In this document: one piece after another, positions 27,615 to 36,578 of the stretch
Layout of the letters: each line of letters starts with the position of its first letter
Position numbering within the stretch: the first letter of the stretch is position 1
DNA from: Cupriavidus sp. D39
GTDB lineage: Bacteria > Pseudomonadota > Gammaproteobacteria > Burkholderiales > Burkholderiaceae
DNA: 64,000 bases
Assembly (NCBI RefSeq): GCF_026627925.1
Contig: NZ_JAPNLE010000009.1
Coordinates: forward strand, 5,208,001-5,272,000
Direction: 5' to 3'
Translations under genes and position numbers: made by a program
Notes under the pieces: generated by a model
What the model was told of the DNA's origin: nothing
The model's input: the letters and a program-made list of their open reading frames with translations, nothing else
Database searches by the model: none

Positions 27615-27690
27615 TGGTTGCGGGGGCAGGACTTGAACCTGCGACCTTCGGGTTATGAGCCCGACGAGCTGCCAACTGCTCCACCCCGCG
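27615..27690 (-). tRNA. Initiator tRNA-Met (CAT anticodon)
   Basis: A cloverleaf is readable on the minus strand, starting CGCGGGGTGGAGCAG, with anticodon loop CTCATAA between GGG and CCC pairs, the three G-C pairs typical of initiator tRNA. The acceptor begins with C opposite A, also an initiator trait, and CCA is encoded. It is 76 nt; the D-loop reads AGTTGGCA, one base shorter than the usual initiator D-loop. This may be the natural sequence or another one-base loss in a T run. Confidence 0.95.
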
Positions 27691-27813
27691 TCCGTCGAAG
27701 AAAAAGATTATAAGGTAAATTCTGTCGCAGTGCAACAGCCAATTGCGCCAGAACGGTAAAGGGCGCAAGAACTCGCCCCGATAAGGAGCGCGGCCGCAAT
27801 GGCGCGCCGGCAG

Positions 27814-28566
27814 TCAGGCCGGGTCGGGGCTGACCTTGCTGCGCTGCCAGGTGCTGGCGGCAAACTGGTAACTGTCCCGCTGCAGCAGGTCGTCGCGTTG
27901 CCAGATGACGCGGTCCGGCCGTACGGTCAGCATCCAGGTGGTGGTGATGCGTGGTTGCGGTTCAGCGAAGGCGCGCGGGCTCAGCAGTGCGGCGCAGGCA
28001 CCGTGCTCCGGGTCGCGTACCGAGGTGTAGCGGATCATGCCGAGGCCGGCTTCCCGGGCCGTGCGGGCCAAGGCCTGGCAGGCGTCATAGTGGTCGGGAT
28101 CGGTCCACTTCGCGGCGTCTTCGGCAAAGGGCGGGGCGTCTAGCGCGATGCCGTCGGTGCGCACGCTGACCTGGAACAGGGTGTGGGGCCGGGCGTCGAT
28201 GCGCGGCAGCGCCGGGCTGTCGAGCAGGAAGCGCCAGCGCCAGTAGCCAAGCTCCGCGCAGGCGGTGCGGATGTCGTCAGCACCGTAGAACACGCCAGGA
28301 TCCTGCTCGGCGCGAAAGCGCGAGCCCCAGGGCGAGGGCGGGTAGCGAAAGGGTGTGAACAGAAGATAGTGGAGGTGGCGTGCGTCGGCGGGCACCGCGG
28401 GCTTGCCGGCGTCCAGCACGGCTTCCAGCACGGCTTGCTCCTCCAGGCTGTCGACCAGCGGCATGGTCGATACCACATGCTGGGCCTCTACCGCGCGCCA
28501 GAGCGTGAGCGCAAACGGCTTGCGCTCAGACGCGACCGCGGGTGGCATCCAGATAGTGAACGACAC
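27814..28566 (-). CDS. RES-domain toxin
   Basis: A 250-residue RES-domain protein, with the family's conserved Arg (LWRAVE), Glu (SLEEQAVLEAV region) and Ser positions visible around FTPFRYPP and YRWRF-like WRWRF. RES toxins of the Xre-RES type deplete cellular NAD+. It starts inside the 3' end of the antitoxin gene (41-bp overlap), the standard antitoxin-first order. The minus-strand order places it downstream of the Xre-family gene. Confidence 0.9.
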   Translation of the reverse strand: MSFTIWMPPAVASERKPFALTLWRAVEAQHVVSTMPLVDSLEEQAVLEAVLDAGKPAVPADARHLHYLLFTPFRYPPSPWGSRFRAEQDPGVFYGADDIRTACAELGYWRWRFLLDSPALPRIDARPHTLFQVSVRTDGIALDAPPFAEDAAKWTDPDHYDACQALARTAREAGLGMIRYTSVRDPEHGACAALLSPRAFAEPQPRITTTWMLTVRPDRVIWQRDDLLQRDSYQFAASTWQRSKVSPDPA

Positions 28567-28915
28567 GTACCAGGCCCTCGGTTGTGCGGATCAGGTCGAG
28601 CGGCTTGCCGCCCAACGCCAGGTTTTCGTTGGCCAGCCAGAGGCGGGCCTGGTCGCTGTGGCCGAGGATGGCGTCGAGCGAGCGGAACAGGCGCACGAAC
28701 AGCACGCCGAACTCCCATTCCTTGCGATGCGCATCGAGCACATAGCCCCCGGAAGCCATTCGGGACACGGAGGCGGTGCTGATGCCCAGCACGTTGGCCA
28801 CGCCTGCCTGGCTGATGCCAAGGAAGCCGGCCGCACGCATGACCGCCTTGGTGAGGGTGGTGCCGGAGTCCGGACTGCCGGCAGGAAGATGCTCGGGGAC
28901 TTGCCTGGGTTGCAT
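28526..28915 (-). CDS. Xre/MbcA-type antitoxin of the RES toxin
   Basis: A 129-residue protein with an Xre-like HTH in the middle (AGVANVLGISTASVSRM, about residues 38-55) and a C-terminal MbcA/ParS toxin-binding domain with NENLALGGKPLDLI, which is diagnostic of RES antitoxins. It should bind and neutralise the RES protein and repress the operon. A palindrome covers the probable transcription start. Confidence 0.92.
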   Translation of the reverse strand: MQPRQVPEHLPAGSPDSGTTLTKAVMRAAGFLGISQAGVANVLGISTASVSRMASGGYVLDAHRKEWEFGVLFVRLFRSLDAILGHSDQARLWLANENLALGGKPLDLIRTTEGLVRVVHYLDATRGRV

Positions 28916-28927
28916 CGCCTCGCTCCT

Positions 28928-28947
28928 GTTTCTTCAGAAACATTATA
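28928..28947 (-). promoter_or_regulatory. xre-res promoter and operator
   Basis: On the minus strand TATAAT (forward 28942-28947) is followed by the inverted repeat GTTTCT-GA-AGAAAC (forward 28928-28941), 13 nt upstream of the antitoxin start. The repeat would cover the transcription start, as expected for an autorepressed toxin-antitoxin operon. No strong -35 is visible. Confidence 0.65.
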
Positions 28948-29107
28948 GGCGGTTCGTTTCGTAAGGGAAGCAGTAAAACGCCACCACTATCTGCATGGTT
29001 TGGTGGCCTCGCCCACTGCAGAATGCTCGCTTGTCCTGAATACGACTTCTCTGCGGCGCACCGAGTTGCGAGGGTGCCGGGAGCGACAGAGCGGGCCCGC
29101 TGCCGGA

Positions 29108-30343
29108 TCAGTACGTCTCGATATGCAGCCGTCCCTCCGTCTTCATGGTGGCTTCCAGTTCACTCCAGGCCAGGCCGGCGCCGGCGCAGACTTCCCCGAA
29201 CGCAGCCAGCACGCCGTCTTCCATCCCCTTGAGGCCGCAGATATAGACATGGCCGTGCGGGTCGTTCAGCAGCCCCGCCACGCGGGCGCCGGCTTCGCGG
29301 ATGGCGTCCTGCACATAACGCCGGGGCTGGCCGGGATCGCGCGAGAAGGCGAGATGGATGTCGAGGAAGCTCGGCGGCAATTTCATCAACGGCCCGAAGT
29401 AGGGCAGTTCCCGCGCATTGCGCGCGCCGAAGAACAGCATGCGCTGCCCGTCGAACTGCTCGAGGTTGCGCCGCATGTGCTCCGTCATGGCGCGCATCGG
29501 GGCCGAGCCGGTACCGGTGCAGATCATCATCACGCTGGCTTCGCGGTGGTTCGGCATCAGGAAGGTGGTGCCGAACGGGCCGACCACGCGCACTTCGTCG
29601 CCGCGCGCGAGGTCGCACAGGAAGTTGGATGCCACGCCGCGCACCGGCTGCCCTTCATGATCCTGCTCGACGCGCTTCACCGTCAGCGCCAGGTTGTTGT
29701 AGCCCGGCCGTTCGCCGTCGCGCGGGCTGGCGATCGAATACATGCGGATGTAGTGCGGCTTGCCGGTGGCGTCGGTGCCGGGCGGCACGATGCCGATGGC
29801 CTGGCCTTCCAGCACCGGGAAAAAGTGCTGACCGAAATCCAGCACGATGTGATGCACATCGCTCGATGCGTCGTCGGCGGTCAGGCGGTAGTTGCCGGCC
29901 ACGGTGGCGGTGACGGGGGCGCGCACGCCGTGCAGGTTGACGTATGGATGCGCCGCCGACCACGGCGCCTTGGGCGAGGTATGCCGGCTGGTTTCCACTT
30001 GCTGGGTTTGCGGCTCCTGCCCGGTTTCCGGGGAAGCCGGATCCGGCGCGTTCTCGATCCCGGTGTCCGCGGGCAAGGGCAGGCTGGCGGGGAGCTCGTC
30101 CCACAGCAACTGCGCCTCGATCGGATACGCCTCGCTTTTCAGCATCGTGCGCCAGTTGTCGATCGCGCCGGTGGGGCACGGCCCCAGGCAGGCGCCGCAG
30201 CCGTTGCACACGTCGGCCCTGACCACGTAGTTGCGATCGTCATGGGTGATCGCGTCGATCGGGCAGGTGTCTTCGCAGGTATTGCAGCGGATGCAGATCT
30301 CGGGGTCGATCAGGTGCTGCTTGATGATGTCGGGGGCGCCCAT
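29108..30343 (-). CDS. boxA: Benzoyl-CoA 2,3-epoxidase reductase component BoxA
   Basis: A 411-residue reductase that supplies electrons from NADPH to BoxB in the aerobic benzoyl-CoA pathway. The N terminus carries two [4Fe-4S] motifs, [12 protein letters not shown] (about 16-27) and [12 protein letters not shown] (about 46-57), followed by a ferredoxin-NADP reductase domain with [11 protein letters not shown] (FAD) and [12 protein letters not shown] (NADP). ATG 30343 is preceded by AAGGAGACC; the longer frame upstream runs through boxB and is not coding. It is last in boxC-boxB-boxA. Confidence 0.95.
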   Translation of the reverse strand: MGAPDIIKQHLIDPEICIRCNTCEDTCPIDAITHDDRNYVVRADVCNGCGACLGPCPTGAIDNWRTMLKSEAYPIEAQLLWDELPASLPLPADTGIENAPDPASPETGQEPQTQQVETSRHTSPKAPWSAAHPYVNLHGVRAPVTATVAGNYRLTADDASSDVHHIVLDFGQHFFPVLEGQAIGIVPPGTDATGKPHYIRMYSIASPRDGERPGYNNLALTVKRVEQDHEGQPVRGVASNFLCDLARGDEVRVVGPFGTTFLMPNHREASVMMICTGTGSAPMRAMTEHMRRNLEQFDGQRMLFFGARNARELPYFGPLMKLPPSFLDIHLAFSRDPGQPRRYVQDAIREAGARVAGLLNDPHGHVYICGLKGMEDGVLAAFGEVCAGAGLAWSELEATMKTEGRLHIETY

Positions 30344-30441
30344 CTCTTTGGTCTCCTTGGCGCGCGGCCGGTCTGTCGCCGGCGCTGCGCCGCATGTTGC
30401 CTGTGGGTCAGTCAGGGTGAGTTGCAGAGTGAGTTGCAGGG

Positions 30442-31866
30442 TCAGTTGAAGCGCACGTACTCGAAATCCATCGGCTGGCGGTTGACGCCGACCATCGGCG
30501 GCGCGATCCAGTTGGCGTACTTGCCGGGCTCGGTGACCCGGCCCATCAGCGACGCCACGAAGGCGCGGTCTTCGTCCGTCGCCAGCCAGTTGCGCTCGCC
30601 CGCCTGCCATTGCGCTTCGGTGAGCAGCTCGCCCGTCGGCGATACATGGACGTTGGCCAGGCTGCCGATCTTGCGGTTGAACGCCTTGTGCGGCACCGTC
30701 ATGCGGAATGCGATGCCGTGCTTTTCGATCACCTTGTTCCAGCGCGCCACGCCGCCGAGCGTGTCCTTGACGTAGTCGTCGCGCAGCACCTCGTTGAGCG
30801 CGTTGAGCATGGGCACCTCGCGCTCGCCCAGGCGGCCGTCGGTGACGTCGAGGATGCGGTACACGTCGCCCTTGAGCACGTGGTCGTCGTCGCGCTTGCC
30901 TTCCTCGAAGCGGCCCTTGAGCCCGGCGCTGTAGAAGGTAGCGGCGTTGGACGACTGGTCGGCGCCGAACAGGTCGATGGTCACGCTGTAGTGGAAGTTG
31001 AGGTAGCGCTGGATGGTCTCGAGGTCGATCACGCCGGCGGCGCGCACGTCCGCGGGATCCTGGATATCGCGTTCGCGCATCACTTCGCAGGTGCGCTGGA
31101 TCACGCGGGAGATGCCGGATTCACCCACGAACATATGATGGGCTTCTTCGGTCAGCATGAAGCGCGTGGTGCGCGCCAGCGGGTCGAAGCTGGATTCGGC
31201 CAGCGCGCAGAGCTGGAACTTGCCGTCGCGATCGGTGAAGTGGGTGAACATGAAGAAGGCCAGCCAGTCGGGCGTGCGCTCGTTGAAGGCGCCCAGGATG
31301 CGCGGGTTGTCCTTGTCGCCGGAGCGCCGTCCCAGCAGCGCCTCGGCCTCTTCCCGCCCGTCGCGCCCGAAATGGCGATGCAGCAGGTACACCATGGCCC
31401 ACAGGTGGCGGCCTTCTTCCACGTTGACCTGGAACAGGTTGCGCAGGTCGTAGAGCGAGGGGCAGGTCATGCCCAGGTGGCGTTGCTGCTCGACCGAGGC
31501 CGGCTCGGTATCGCCCTGGGTGACGATGATGCGGCGCAGGTTGGCGCGATGCTCGCCCGGTACTTCCTGCCAGGCCGCCTCGCCCTTGTGCTCGCCGAAA
31601 TGGATGCGGCGCGCCGGGTCGGCGGGCTGGAGGAAGATGCCCCAGCGATAGTCCGGCATCTTGACGTGGTCGAAGTGCGCCCAGCCGGAAGGATCGACAG
31701 ATACTGCCGTGCGCAGGTAGACATCGTGCTGGTGCGAGCCTTCGGGCCCCATGTCGCGCCACCAGTCGAGAAAGGCGGGCTGCCAGTGTTCGAGCGCGCG
31801 CTGCAGCGCGCGGTCGTCGGACAGGTTGACGTTGTTCGGGATCTTCTGGCTGTAGTCGATGCTCAC
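30442..31866 (-). CDS. boxB: Benzoyl-CoA 2,3-epoxidase oxygenase component BoxB
   Basis: A 474-residue di-iron oxygenase that epoxidises benzoyl-CoA at the 2,3 position with O2. Length and sequence fit BoxB of Azoarcus; iron-ligating motifs include [10 protein letters not shown] and EEAHHMFVG. It is the middle gene of the operon, with gaps of 62 nt to boxC and 98 nt to boxA. The gap after its stop contains a short degenerate TGAGTTGCAG repeat. Confidence 0.96.
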   Translation of the reverse strand: MSIDYSQKIPNNVNLSDDRALQRALEHWQPAFLDWWRDMGPEGSHQHDVYLRTAVSVDPSGWAHFDHVKMPDYRWGIFLQPADPARRIHFGEHKGEAAWQEVPGEHRANLRRIIVTQGDTEPASVEQQRHLGMTCPSLYDLRNLFQVNVEEGRHLWAMVYLLHRHFGRDGREEAEALLGRRSGDKDNPRILGAFNERTPDWLAFFMFTHFTDRDGKFQLCALAESSFDPLARTTRFMLTEEAHHMFVGESGISRVIQRTCEVMRERDIQDPADVRAAGVIDLETIQRYLNFHYSVTIDLFGADQSSNAATFYSAGLKGRFEEGKRDDDHVLKGDVYRILDVTDGRLGEREVPMLNALNEVLRDDYVKDTLGGVARWNKVIEKHGIAFRMTVPHKAFNRKIGSLANVHVSPTGELLTEAQWQAGERNWLATDEDRAFVASLMGRVTEPGKYANWIAPPMVGVNRQPMDFEYVRFN

Positions 31867-31928
31867 TGGGTGTCTCCTTGTCCTGTTTTTTTGTTGCGTG
31901 GACGGCTTGGATGGCTGGGTGGATGGGC

Positions 31929-33620
31929 TCAGACGCGGTCCCAGTCGAAGCGGGCCTTGTTGCCCGAGCCAAACACCTTGAGCGCGCCTTGCTCGCCCAC
32001 GGCGTTGGGCCGGTTGAAGATCCAGTTTTGCCAGGCGGTGAGCCGGCCGAAGATGCGGGTCTCCATGGTTTCCACCGGCCCGAAGCGCAGGTTGGCTTCG
32101 AGCCCCGTCAAGGCGTCCGGCGACAGGCTGGCCCGCTCCTCGATGGCGATGCGGATTTCGTCTTCCCAGTCGATATCGTCGGGCGTGGCGGTGACGAGGC
32201 CGAGCGAGGCGGCGTTGATGGCGTCGAGCGGCGCGCCGATATGGTCCTGCACGGCCTGGATCGCCACCTCATCCTGATAAAAGCGCGCGGCCAGCCGCGT
32301 CAGCCCGTTGACGCTCGGATAGCGGCCGAAATTGGCGCTGCTGGCGAACACGCGCGGCGCGTCGTCCGGCGCGTCGGGCAGATGCAGCATATAGCTGCGG
32401 TCGGCGGCCAGGGCCAACTCCAGCAAGGTGCCGGCAAAGCAGGAATCCGGCTCGATCAGCGCGAACAGGGTGCGCGACGACACCTCCAGGCGCGCCAGCG
32501 TGCGGCGCAGCATGCCGATGGTTTCGCGCACGAACCAGTGGCCGGCATGCGTGTCCAGCAGGGCGTCGGTGGCCAGTACCTGATGGGGATCGCCCTCGGT
32601 CTTGAGGATCCACATGCCGATGTCGAGATGGTTGGCGCGCAGCGTGAGGATGGCGTCGTCGAACTCGCGCGCCATCTTCAGCGGCCACCAGCCGGGGCCG
32701 GCGGCAAGGATCGCGTCCAGCGTCTGCGGCTGGTGCTTACCCGGCCCGAATACCGTCAGCGTGGCCTTGCGGGCATGCTGGTCGATGTGTACCTGGATCG
32801 TGTCGTAGCGGTAGCCGTGCGCATCCTGGCTGCGCGACAGCGGCGTGAGCTTCACGCCGTCCTGGCCGGCAGGCCGGTCGCTCTGCGCGGCGAGCGCAAG
32901 CGCGCGCTGTTGCACGTGCTCCGCGAAGCGCGCCGGCTTGACCACGGCATCGACCAGCTTCCAGTCGTGCGCCCGCTGCCCGCGCACGCCCTCGGTGGTG
33001 GTGCAGAAGATGTCGGCGTGGTCGCGCCGCACGCGGCGCTTGTCGGTGATGCGCGTGAGTCCGCCGGTGCCCGGCAGCACGCCTAGCAGCGGCACTTCGG
33101 GCAGGCTGACGGCCGAGGAGCGGTCGTCGACCAGCACGATCTCGTCGCAGGCCAGTGCCAGCTCATAGCCGCCGCCGGCGGTGGTGCCGTTGCAGGCCGC
33201 GATGAACTTCAGCCCGGAATGGCGGCTGGCGTCCTCGATGCCGTTGCGGGTTTCGTTGGTGAACTTGCAGAAGTTCACCTTCCAGGCGTGCGATGACTTG
33301 CCGAGCATGAAGATGTTGGCGCCCGAACAGAAAATGCGGTCCTTGGCGCTGGTGAGGACCACGGTGCGCACTTCCGGGTGCTCGAAACGGATGCGCTGCA
33401 CGGCATCGTGCAATTCGATGTCCACGCCAAGGTCGTAAGAGTTGAGCTTGAGCGCATAGCCGGGGCGCAGGCCGCCGTCCTCATCGACATCCATGGACAG
33501 CGTGGCCACCGGGCCGTCGAACGTCAGTTTCCAGTGGCGGTATTGCGCGGGGTCGCGCTCAAAGGTGACGGGGGCCTGTTCGGTGGCAGTGGGATCGTTG
33601 GGAGCGGCCGGGGCGGACAT
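31929..33620 (-). CDS. boxC: 2,3-epoxybenzoyl-CoA dihydrolase (BoxC)
   Basis: A 563-residue crotonase-superfamily enzyme that opens epoxybenzoyl-CoA and releases 3,4-didehydroadipyl-CoA semialdehyde plus formate. The N-terminal crotonase-like region includes FCSGANIFMLG (oxyanion hole) and NGTTAGGGYELALACDE; the C-terminal half repeats a related fold. It is first in boxCBA and starts 15 nt downstream of the box operator. No boxZ (semialdehyde dehydrogenase) is present in the window. Confidence 0.95.
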   Translation of the reverse strand: MSAPAAPNDPTATEQAPVTFERDPAQYRHWKLTFDGPVATLSMDVDEDGGLRPGYALKLNSYDLGVDIELHDAVQRIRFEHPEVRTVVLTSAKDRIFCSGANIFMLGKSSHAWKVNFCKFTNETRNGIEDASRHSGLKFIAACNGTTAGGGYELALACDEIVLVDDRSSAVSLPEVPLLGVLPGTGGLTRITDKRRVRRDHADIFCTTTEGVRGQRAHDWKLVDAVVKPARFAEHVQQRALALAAQSDRPAGQDGVKLTPLSRSQDAHGYRYDTIQVHIDQHARKATLTVFGPGKHQPQTLDAILAAGPGWWPLKMAREFDDAILTLRANHLDIGMWILKTEGDPHQVLATDALLDTHAGHWFVRETIGMLRRTLARLEVSSRTLFALIEPDSCFAGTLLELALAADRSYMLHLPDAPDDAPRVFASSANFGRYPSVNGLTRLAARFYQDEVAIQAVQDHIGAPLDAINAASLGLVTATPDDIDWEDEIRIAIEERASLSPDALTGLEANLRFGPVETMETRIFGRLTAWQNWIFNRPNAVGEQGALKVFGSGNKARFDWDRV

Positions 33621-33634
33621 CGTGGTCTCCTTTA

Positions 33635-33677
33635 TGCACTATATTGTCGATCATCCTTCGTGATGAAATATAGTGCA
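33635..33677. promoter_or_regulatory. Candidate BoxR operator in front of boxC
   Basis: A perfect 11-bp inverted repeat TGCACTATATT (33635-33645) / AATATAGTGCA (33667-33677) is centred about three helical turns apart in the boxR-boxC gap. The same core ATATAGTGCA recurs upstream of boxR/bcl at 34752-34761. BoxR and its relative BzdR are known to recognise TGCA-containing operators and to respond to benzoyl-CoA; assignment here is inference from motif and position. Confidence 0.7.
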
Positions 33678-33713
33678 CAACGGCCGCCGGCGCAATCCTT
33701 GCGCGATGTCCAG

Positions 33714-33746
33714 GCGCCAATCACGTGCCAATCACGCGCCAATGAC
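33714..33746. repeat. Three 11-bp tandem repeats at the boxR stop codon
   Basis: GCGCCAATCAC, GTGCCAATCAC and GCGCCAATGAC follow one another; the third unit contains the last codons of boxR. Slippage here could shift the boxR stop, but the present frame ends normally. Confidence 0.75.
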
Positions 33747-34649
33747 TCGCAGATGGGCGCGCAAGGCTTGCAGGGAGGTGGTGGGATCCTGGCCGCTGGT
33801 GTCGATCGTCACGTCCGCGCGGGAGTACAGCGGGGTGCGCGCCAGCAGGATGCGGCGCAAATCGTCCATGGCTTCGCGGTTGCCTTCCATCGGGCGCATA
33901 TCGCCCTGCGCCACCACCCGTGCCATGTGTTCCTCGGGCGAGGTCTTCACCCAGACCGTGTAGCAGCGTGCCAGCAGCAGGTTGAAGGTGGAGGGCTCCG
34001 AGACCAGGCTGCCGGGCGTGGCCAGCACCATGCGGTCGTTCTCGCGCAGCACGCGTTCGAGCGCGCGCATCTCGTAGCGGCGGTAGGCGGCCTGCCCGTA
34101 GAGTGAGTGGATCTCGGCCAGGCTGGCGCCGGCCTCCTGCTCGATGACACCGTTGAGTTCGACGAAGGGCACTTCCATGGCCGCGGCCAGCGCCCGCCCT
34201 AGGGTGGATTTGCCGGCGCCACGCAGCCCGATCAGCGTAATGCGGCGATGGCGCGCATCATGGGACGCGCTGGGCGCCAGGGCTTGGTGGCAAGCCTCGC
34301 GCACACGCGACAGGTCGGCCGCGGGCAGTTGCGCCAGCCATTGCACCAGTTGCGAGAACTCCGAGGCCGGCTGGCCACCGGCAGCGTGCTGCGTTTCCAT
34401 CTCCGCCAGCACTACCGGCAACGGCACATCCAGCGCGCGCGCCACCTGGCGCAGCAGCAGCACGGACGCATTGCCGGTGCCGGTTTCCAGGTTGGCGAGA
34501 TAGCGCTCGGACACCTCCGCGCCGCGCGCGAGGTCCTTGCGCGACATGCCCCGCGCTGCGCGCAGCGAGCGGATGCGCTCGCCGAGTTGCGTCAGGTAGG
34601 GATCGCGCTCGCCGGCAGGGCGGGCGTCGGTGGAGTCGGGGGCCAGCAT
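33732..34649 (-). CDS. boxR: Box pathway regulator BoxR
   Basis: A regulator of about 305 residues with an N-terminal Xre-type HTH (about residues 25-80, GMSRKDLARGAEVSERYLANLE) and a C-terminal shikimate-kinase-like domain with P-loop GLRGAGKST. This architecture is specific to BoxR/BzdR, repressors relieved by benzoyl-CoA. Start is uncertain: ATG 34649 (MLAPDSTDAR) or 34670 (MRRDPDS). It is divergent from the benzoate-CoA ligase gene and upstream of boxCBA, so it can control both units. Confidence 0.93.
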   Translation of the reverse strand: MLAPDSTDARPAGERDPYLTQLGERIRSLRAARGMSRKDLARGAEVSERYLANLETGTGNASVLLLRQVARALDVPLPVVLAEMETQHAAGGQPASEFSQLVQWLAQLPAADLSRVREACHQALAPSASHDARHRRITLIGLRGAGKSTLGRALAAAMEVPFVELNGVIEQEAGASLAEIHSLYGQAAYRRYEMRALERVLRENDRMVLATPGSLVSEPSTFNLLLARCYTVWVKTSPEEHMARVVAQGDMRPMEGNREAMDDLRRILLARTPLYSRADVTIDTSGQDPTTSLQALRAHLRVIGA

Positions 34650-34751
34650 TGAGTCTGGATCGCGGCGCATGGCGGGCGGATTCGGATGGGGAATGGGATC
34701 GGTTGGGGCCAGGATCGGGGTTGCGATTATAAGGGACGCGGCCTTCGTGTC

Positions 34752-34813
34752 ATATAGTGCATTTCTCTGCTTGCATAATAGTTGATATGCAATAAAATGC
34801 ATCGACAAATGCA
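34752..34813 (+). promoter_or_regulatory. bcl promoter region with a cluster of TGCA boxes
   Basis: A candidate promoter TTGCAT (34771-34776) and TAAAAT (34793-34798), spacing 16 bp, lies 107 nt upstream of the ligase start. Five TGCA words occur in this short stretch, at 34758, 34772, 34788, 34798 and 34810; the pair at 34788 and 34798 is TGCA-N6-TGCA. They overlap both hexamers, which suits repression by BoxR. Confidence 0.6.
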
Positions 34814-34905
34814 GGTCAAGAAGAAAAAACACAAAAAAATCACGACAAACCTGACTCCGTCCCAAGGCGAAGTGCGACCGGGGGACGGCATCGAGGAGTG
34901 GAGAC

Positions 34906-36578
34906 ATGACGCCCCCAATTGCATCCCTGTCCCCGGCGGCCGATGCGACCGCTGTGGCCATTTCAGTGCTGCCGGCCCGCTACAACGCCGCCGCCGACCT
35001 GCTGTCGCGCAATCTGACGGCAGGCCGTGCCGACAAGACCGCCTACGTGGACGATGCCGGCTCGCTCAGTTTCGCCGCGCTCGACCAGCGCAGCCGGCGC
35101 TTTGCCGCGGCCCTGCTGCATGCCGGGATCCGCCCCGAGGAGCGCCTGCTGCTGTGTGCGCTCGACACCGTCGATTTCCCCACGGTGTTCCTCGGCTGCC
35201 TGCTGGCCGGCGTGGTGCCCGTGGCTGTCAACACCCTGCTGACCGTCGACGACTACGCGTACATGCTGGAGCACAGCGGCGCGCGCGCAGCTGTGGTTTC
35301 GGCGCCGCTGGCCTGCGTCATGCGCGATGCCATCGGCAAGGCTGGCACCGCGCCCGCGCTGATCCTCGCCGCACCGGATGCCGGCAGCGCCGGCCCGGGA
35401 CCGAGCGTGGCCGAGATGGCCGGGCAGGGCGTGCCGCTGGAAGGCGCTGCCGCCACCCGGCCGGACGACATCGCATTCTGGCTGTATTCGTCCGGCTCCA
35501 CGGGGCGTCCCAAGGGCACCGTGCACACGCATGGCAACCTGTTCCATACCGCCGATCTCTATGCGCGCCAGGTGCTTGGCCTGCGCGAGGATGACGTGGT
35601 TTTTCCGCGGCGAAGCTGTTCTTCGCCTATGGCCTGGGCAATGCGCTGACCTTTCCGCTGGCGGTTGGCGCCACCACCGTGCTGATGGCCGAACGCCCGA
35701 CCCCGCAGGCGGTATTTCGCCGGCTGCGCGAGCAGCGCCCGACCGTGTTCTGCGGCGTGCCCACGCTCTACGCCGGCATGCTGGCCGCGAGCGACCTGCC
35801 GGGACGGCCGGACGTTTCGCTGCGCGTATGCACCTCGGCGGGCGAGGCGCTGCCCAAGGATATCGGCGACCGTTTCCACGCGCATTTTGGCTGCGACATC
35901 CTTGATGGCATCGGCTCCACGGAGATGCTGCATATCTTCCTGTCGAACCGTCCCGGCGATGTGCGCTACGGCACCACCGGCAAGCCGGTTCCCGGCTATG
36001 CGCTGAGGCTGCTCGATGAAGCGGGCCAGCCCTGCGCGCAGGGCGAGATCGGCGATCTCTTTATCAAGGGCCCGAGCGCCGCGCTGATGTACTGGGGCAA
36101 CCGCGACAAGACCCGCGACACTTTCGTGGGCGAATGGACCCGCAGCGGCGACAAGTACCTGCAGGATGCGGATGGCTATTTCATCTACGCCGGGCGCAGC
36201 GACGACATGCTCAAGGTGGGCGGCATCTATGTCTCGCCATTCGAGGTCGAGGCCGTGCTCGCCTTGCACCCTGCCGTGCTGGAGGCCGCGGTGATCGGCG
36301 TGGCTGACGCGGACGAACTGGTCAAGCCGAAAGCCTTCGTGGTGCTGCGCCCCGGCCGGTCCTGGCACGACGGCATGGCGGCGGAGTTGCAGGCGTTCGT
36401 CAAGTCGCGGCTGGCCCCGTACAAGTATCCGCGCCAGATCGAGTGCGTGGCCGAGTTGCCAAAGACGGCCACCGGCAAGATCCAGCGCTTTCGACTGCGC
36501 CAGCGCGAAGAGGCTGCGCAGGCGGCCACCGCAGGGGCCACACCTGGACCGGCGATCGTGCCGGCAACGACCGAATGA
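34906..36578 (+). CDS. bclA: Benzoate-CoA ligase, one-base frameshift
   Basis: An ANL-superfamily ligase of about 557 residues that activates benzoate to benzoyl-CoA with ATP, the first step of the box pathway. The N-terminal part has the AMP-binding motif SSGSTGRPKGT; the second part has the acyl-adenylate region GIGSTEML and the C-terminal motif with catalytic Lys in ATGKIQRF. The frame breaks at five T (35600-35604): a sixth T restores VVFSAAKLFFAYGLGN, the expected sequence. Read as written, the first frame stops at 35649 and the second has no proper start. Sequencing loss of one T is likely, given the intact remainder. Confidence 0.92.
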
